17,409 nucleotides of DNA, taken from assembly GCA_040880405.1 (NCBI GenBank), contig JBBDIM010000148.1:1-17409 (forward strand), in the 5' to 3' direction. Of this stretch, positions 13,582 through 17,409 are shown one piece after another. Source of the stretch: JBBDIM01 sp040880405 (GTDB lineage: Bacteria; Planctomycetota; Planctomycetia; Pirellulales; Pirellulaceae). Numbering within the stretch: position 1 is the first letter of the stretch; the number at the start of each line of letters is the position of its first letter. The notes beneath the pieces were generated by a model, which searched no databases, was not told the origin of the DNA, and was given only the letters and a program-made list of their open reading frames with translations. The position numbers were made by a program, and so were the translations under genes.

Positions 13582-14484
13582 TCAACCTTTAGCCGGGTGG
13601 ATGCCCATGTCCTGGAGCATCATTTTCAGATCGGCCCACACTTCTTTTTTGGCGGACGGATTCCGTAGCAGATAGGCGGGGTGGTAGGTGGCGATGACCT
13701 TGCATTGGCCATACTGATGGAATCGCCCCCGGAGTTTGCCGATCGGTAGGCCGGTGCCCAGGAGGTTTTCCGCTGCGTATTTGCCGAGGCAGACGATGTA
13801 CTGCGGCTGGATGATCGCCAACTGCCGCAGGAAGTAGGGCTGGCAGTTTTGGTTTTCCTGGGCGGTTGGATCGCGATTGCCGGGGGGGCGGCATTTAAGG
13901 GTGTTCAGGATGTAGACATCCTCCCGCTTAAACGAGCAGGCCTCAATGATTTGGGTCAGCAGCTTCCCTGCCTTACCCACGAATGGTTCACCCTGTCGAT
14001 CCTCGTCGGCACCGGGTGCCTCGCCAAAAAAGCAGACCTTGGCCTCTGGATTGCCCACCCCGAACACGGTTTGCGTCCGCTTGGCGGCCAGCTCCTGGCA
14101 CAGCGTGCAGTGGGCGACTTGCTGGGAGAGGATCTCTAGCTGCTCGATCCGTTGGGCACGGTTGAGCCCGGCGAGTTCCTGAAACGACGCCATCGGGGCG
14201 ACCTCCACGCGAGGTGGCAAAGGGGGCGGCGAAGCGGGCTGGGCCGCAGCGCTGGCGGAGGTTCGGCTCTCTGGACGGGATTCCGCAGGGGCCTCTGAGC
14301 GAGTCGCGGGGGCCGCCGGATGGTGCGACTCAATCGCCTGTCTCCCTTCCGGCGGACTTGCCGGTGCGGATTCCAGCGGTAGCGGTGTGGCCTCGCCACG
14401 AAAGGCCGGCACGGTCCGCAGGCCCGCCTGGCCCCAGCTTCGGGCCTGTTGCAAGAGGATGCGTCGAAGCTGCTGCGGATCCAT
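13582..14484 (-). CDS. Uracil-DNA glycosylase, family 4-type (Fe-S cluster)
   Basis: This DNA-repair enzyme removes uracil from DNA in base-excision repair. The catalytic half (about residues 115-300) shows the family 4 motif GEAPGADEDRQGEPFVGKAG. Four cysteines are placed to hold the [4Fe-4S] cluster: C126 and C129 (HCTLC), C198 (LKCRPPGNRDP) and C214 (NCQPYF). The DNA-binding motif is HPAYLLRNP. I chose the ATG at 14484 (300 residues) over a TTG ten codons upstream that has no ribosome-binding site. The N-terminus has a short helix (PQQLRRILLQQARSWG) and then about 70 residues rich in Pro, Ala and Ser that look unstructured; standard family members of about 200 residues lack this linker. 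It is divergent from der. Confidence 0.93.
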   Translation of the reverse strand: MDPQQLRRILLQQARSWGQAGLRTVPAFRGEATPLPLESAPASPPEGRQAIESHHPAAPATRSEAPAESRPESRTSASAAAQPASPPPLPPRVEVAPMASFQELAGLNRAQRIEQLEILSQQVAHCTLCQELAAKRTQTVFGVGNPEAKVCFFGEAPGADEDRQGEPFVGKAGKLLTQIIEACSFKREDVYILNTLKCRPPGNRDPTAQENQNCQPYFLRQLAIIQPQYIVCLGKYAAENLLGTGLPIGKLRGRFHQYGQCKVIATYHPAYLLRNPSAKKEVWADLKMMLQDMGIHPAKG

Positions 14485-14696
14485 CGGGGCTCGTCCGCCG
14501 GTGGGCGGATTCAAAGGAACGACAGGGGGCCAATGGGAGGCGGAAAGGTCAGCGATTTCTGATCCAATTTCCGCTTGTGGCCCAGGAAAGCACCAAGAAA
14601 CGTCTGTTTCTCCTTATATTCCAGGCCACGAACCTTTAGAATAATGCAATTCGCCATGCCTGTCATCCATCGCCCCTGAGAGATTCGCTTCCCACC

Positions 14697-16133
14697 ATGG
14701 CTATCCCGCAAGTCGTCATCATTGGACGCCCAAACGTCGGCAAATCGAGCATTTTCAACTGGCTCGCCGGCCGCCGCTTGGCCATTGTGGACGATCAGGC
14801 GGGCGTCACGCGAGACCGAATGGTCCATTTGGAACAGTGGCAAGACCGCTTCTTCGAGCTGGTCGATACCGGCGGAATCGGGATCACCGACGTCGACAAC
14901 CTGACCGAGGACATCGAGCGGCAGATCAACATCGCGATCGAGTCGGCCGATGTGATTCTGTTTGTGGTGGATACCCGCATGGGGATCGTTCCGTTGGACC
15001 AAGAGGTCGCCACTCGGCTGCGAAAGATCGACAAGCCGATCATCTGCGTGGCCAATAAATCGGACGAGCCCCGGATGGATGTCGAGGCGGATCGTTTCTA
15101 CAAGCTGGGCCGGGGCAAACTTATCCCGGTCAGCACCCTGCAAAACCGCAACAAGTTCGAGCTGTTGGATCTGATCGTCGACCGTCTACCGGAATCGGAC
15201 GCGGATGCCCCGGCCGAGGCGGAACCGGAGATGAAGGTGGCGATTGTTGGTCGCCGCAACACCGGCAAAAGCACCTTCGTCAACACCTTGGCCAATGCGA
15301 ACCGGATGATCGTCAGCGAAGTGCCCGGCACCACGCGCGACAGCGTGGACGTGCGGTTCGAGATGGATGGCAAGTCGTTCGTGGCGATCGACACTCCGGG
15401 TCTTCGCCGCCGGGTGAGCATCAAGACCGACCTCGACTTCTATAGTACCCACCGAGCCGAGCGAAGCATTCGCCACGCCGACGTGATTCTGATGTTTTTC
15501 GACGCCTCGAAGCAGATGAGCAAGGTCGACAAGCAGTTGGTGGGCTACATCGCCGAACATCACAAGCCATGTATTTTCGTGGTGAACAAATGGGACCTAT
15601 ACCATGACCAAATGCCAACCGAGCGATGGGCGGTGTACCTCCAAGAGATGTTCGCCAACATGCCGTACGTGCCGATCGCCTTCATTACCGGGCAAACCGG
15701 CAAGAATGTCAAAGCACTGCTCAACCACGCTCAAATGCTATTTAAACAATCGCGGGCCCGGATCGGCACCGGCGAATTAAATCGCGTACTCCGCGAGATC
15801 ATCATGCGGAACCCGCCACCCTTGCATAAAAACCGCAAACCGAAAGTCTACTACGCGACCCAAGTCGGAGTGCAGCCCCCCACCTTCGTGCTCATGTGCA
15901 ACATCCCGAAGGCGTTCACTCCGACCTACCGGCGGTACCTGATCTCGCGTTTCCGAGATCATGTGCCATTTGAAGAGGTCCCCATCAAGCTGTATCTCAA
16001 GAAGCGGGAATCCTCTGATACGCGCAACGAGATTCGACACGACGAGACCGATCCGGTGGAGGATCAACTCATCGACTCGGAGATGGAATCGGATGAGATT
16101 GTCGATTCCGATGAAATCTTTGACGAAAAATAA
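14697..16133 (+). CDS. der: GTPase Der (EngA), 50S ribosome assembly
   Basis: This tandem-GTPase protein of 478 residues is needed for late maturation of the large ribosomal subunit. Domain 1 has G1 GRPNVGKS (10-17), G3 DTGG (57-60) and G4 NKSD (120-123). Domain 2 has G1 GRRNTGKST (185-193), G3 DTPG (232-235) and G4 NKWD (297-300). The C-terminal KH-like domain includes RNPPPLHKNRKPKVYYATQ, diagnostic for Der. After it comes a tail of about 40 residues rich in Asp and Glu, whereas many Der proteins end in basic residues. The ATG at 14697 directly precedes the first GTPase strand; a GAGAG about 13 nt upstream is a poor Shine-Dalgarno site. The gene is divergent from the glycosylase and 62 nt upstream of alanine dehydrogenase. 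Confidence 0.98.
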   Translation: MAIPQVVIIGRPNVGKSSIFNWLAGRRLAIVDDQAGVTRDRMVHLEQWQDRFFELVDTGGIGITDVDNLTEDIERQINIAIESADVILFVVDTRMGIVPLDQEVATRLRKIDKPIICVANKSDEPRMDVEADRFYKLGRGKLIPVSTLQNRNKFELLDLIVDRLPESDADAPAEAEPEMKVAIVGRRNTGKSTFVNTLANANRMIVSEVPGTTRDSVDVRFEMDGKSFVAIDTPGLRRRVSIKTDLDFYSTHRAERSIRHADVILMFFDASKQMSKVDKQLVGYIAEHHKPCIFVVNKWDLYHDQMPTERWAVYLQEMFANMPYVPIAFITGQTGKNVKALLNHAQMLFKQSRARIGTGELNRVLREIIMRNPPPLHKNRKPKVYYATQVGVQPPTFVLMCNIPKAFTPTYRRYLISRFRDHVPFEEVPIKLYLKKRESSDTRNEIRHDETDPVEDQLIDSEMESDEIVDSDEIFDEK

Positions 16134-16195
16134 AAGGTGCCACGACCTTGCCAGGCCGGTAGCCGTTTTACGTCAACAACAGCAAAGGTTACACG

Positions 16196-17305
16196 ATGAT
16201 TGTGGGGGTTCCTCGCGAAGTCAAGCGAGACGAGTATCGGATTGCGATTCTGCCGGTCGGCGTGGAAGAGCTGACCAAGGCGGGTCATCAAGTGTTGGTT
16301 GAGGTGGGTGCCGGGCTGGGAAGCGGAATCGCCGACCACGACTACCTCCGCAACGGGGCCGAGCTGGTCTCCGGCCCGGAAGAGATTTTCGCCCGAGCCG
16401 ACTTGATCCTCAAGGTCAAGGAACCGCAGGTAGAGGAATACGCGCTGCTCCGGCCGGGGCAAACACTATTCACCTATCTCCACTTCGCCGCCAGCCGCGA
16501 GCTAACCGAGGCGATGCTCGCCACCGGGGCCACCTGTCTCGCTTACGAAACCTTACGTGACCGCAACGGCCGCTTGCCGCTGTTAACCCCCATGAGCGAG
16601 GTCGCGGGGCGGATGAGCATCCAAGCGGGGGCGAAGTTTTTAGAGCGTCCGCAAATGGGTCGCGGCATTCTGCTGGGTGGCGTACCGGGCGTGGCACCGG
16701 CCCATATCACGATCCTGGGTGGCGGAATCGTCGGCGCGAACGCCGCCAAAATCGCCGCCGGGTTCCAAGCGGATGTGACGATCCTCGACGTAAATATGGA
16801 TCGTTTGCGTTACTTGGACGACATCATGCCGGCCAACGTGAATGTCCTTTACAGCGACCGCCATGTCATTCGCGAGCAGCTTCGCCTGGCCGATTTGGTC
16901 GTGGGTGCGGTCTTGCTGCCGGGGGCCAAGGCGCCCAATTTGATCACCCGCGAAGACCTCAAAATCATGAAGCCGGGCAGCGTGATCATCGACGTCGCGA
17001 TCGACCAGGGTGGTTGTGTCGAAACGTCCCGGGCCACGTCCCATAGCGACCCGACGTTTTTGATCGACGAAGTGGTCCATTACTGCGTGGCCAACATGCC
17101 GGGCGCGGTCGGCCGAACCAGCACGTTTGCGCTTTGCAACGTCACGCTGAGCTGGGTGCTCCGACTAGCCAACCAGGGTGTTGTCGCCGCCGTTAAGAGC
17201 TCTCCGGAGCTCGCCACGGCGGTTAATATCCATGAGGGACAAGTGACCAACCAAGCGGTTGCCGAGACGTTTGACTTGCCCTTCACTCCGATGGTTTCCG
17301 TCTGA
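16196..17305 (+). CDS. ald: Alanine dehydrogenase
   Basis: This 369-residue cytoplasmic enzyme catalyses the NAD-dependent reversible conversion of L-alanine and water to pyruvate and ammonium. The sequence is full length. Residues known from the Mycobacterium enzyme fall at the same numbers: K75 (LKVKEP) and H96 (YLHFA) for pyruvate binding and catalysis, D270 (IIDVAIDQGG) as acid-base residue, and D198 (ILDVN) for NAD ribose. The dinucleotide-binding loop is GGGIVG (175-180). The start is supported by AAAGG about 9 nt before the ATG. It lies 62 nt after der on the same strand and may be co-transcribed with it, although the functions are unrelated. No Lrp/AsnC-type regulator adjoins. Confidence 0.98.
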   Translation: MIVGVPREVKRDEYRIAILPVGVEELTKAGHQVLVEVGAGLGSGIADHDYLRNGAELVSGPEEIFARADLILKVKEPQVEEYALLRPGQTLFTYLHFAASRELTEAMLATGATCLAYETLRDRNGRLPLLTPMSEVAGRMSIQAGAKFLERPQMGRGILLGGVPGVAPAHITILGGGIVGANAAKIAAGFQADVTILDVNMDRLRYLDDIMPANVNVLYSDRHVIREQLRLADLVVGAVLLPGAKAPNLITREDLKIMKPGSVIIDVAIDQGGCVETSRATSHSDPTFLIDEVVHYCVANMPGAVGRTSTFALCNVTLSWVLRLANQGVVAAVKSSPELATAVNIHEGQVTNQAVAETFDLPFTPMVSV

Positions 17306-17354
17306 GAAACGGGGCCCATGTTCATCGGCGATTGATCGCCAGAAAGCAATTCGT

Positions 17355-17409
17355 ATGTCCTCCTACACCGTGACGGAACCGATTCGCTACGTGGGCGGGA
17401 CCGACGGCT
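17355..17409 (+). CDS. Start of an unidentified gene, cut by the window end
   Basis: ATG at 17355 opens a frame (MSSYTVTEPIRYVGGTDG) that runs without a stop to the window edge. It lies 49 nt after alanine dehydrogenase on the same strand, with a weak AGAAAG about 9 nt upstream. The 18 visible residues allow no function call. Confidence 0.4.
   Translation, partial: MSSYTVTEPIRYVGGTDG

Noticed and set aside
1..17409. tRNA, rRNA or known riboswitch
   Set aside because: No cloverleaf, GTTC-loop or rRNA-like stretch was recognised by eye; a covariance-model scan would be decisive.

Overview
The window reads as chromosomal DNA of a planctomycete, probably of the Pirellulales group. This rests on the gene set: a DUF1559 protein, a secreted protein carrying a CxxCH haem motif, a Pro/Glu-rich linker and leucine-rich repeats, and a HEAT-repeat protein. 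It also fits the rather high-GC coding sequence, weak or absent Shine-Dalgarno sites at many starts, TTG starts, and intergenic regions full of short hairpins. The genus cannot be fixed from the sequence.

Regulatory block, 1-6562. A signal-peptide HEAT-repeat protein with a degenerate receiver-like domain lies 5 nt upstream of a sigma-54 activator (AAA+ plus Fis HTH) that has no N-terminal sensory domain. After a hairpin-rich gap come a NarL/LuxR-type response regulator (minus) and a divergent full-length NtrC-type response regulator (plus). No histidine kinase is present, so both response regulators are orphans here.

Transport and accessory block, 6563-9898. A CaCA-family cation/Ca2+ exchanger (minus) takes its stop codon from one arm of an 84-bp inverted repeat. 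An AT-richer stretch follows with REP-like repeats, an attC-like structure and a 90-aa SinR/Cas2-like ORF, and it ends in a strong terminator-like hairpin. Next is an aldose/xylose-reductase-like aldo/keto reductase (minus).

Envelope and secreted-protein block, 9899-12857. The exported CxxCH/LRR protein (plus) converges on, and overlaps by 3 bases, a secreted alpha/beta-hydrolase esterase (minus). A membrane-anchored DUF1559 protein lies upstream of the esterase on the same strand.

Hairpin-rich gap, 12858-13581. This holds a 159-bp inverted repeat built of 9-bp units and a run of GC-rich palindromes.

Housekeeping block, 13582-17409. A family 4-type uracil-DNA glycosylase (minus) is divergent from the ribosome-assembly GTPase Der (plus), which is followed by alanine dehydrogenase (plus) and the first codons of another gene cut by the window end.

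The points most worth following up are the SinR/Cas2-like ORF with its attC-like site, and the HEAT/pseudo-receiver protein coupled to the domainless sigma-54 activator. Neither is proven by sequence alone.
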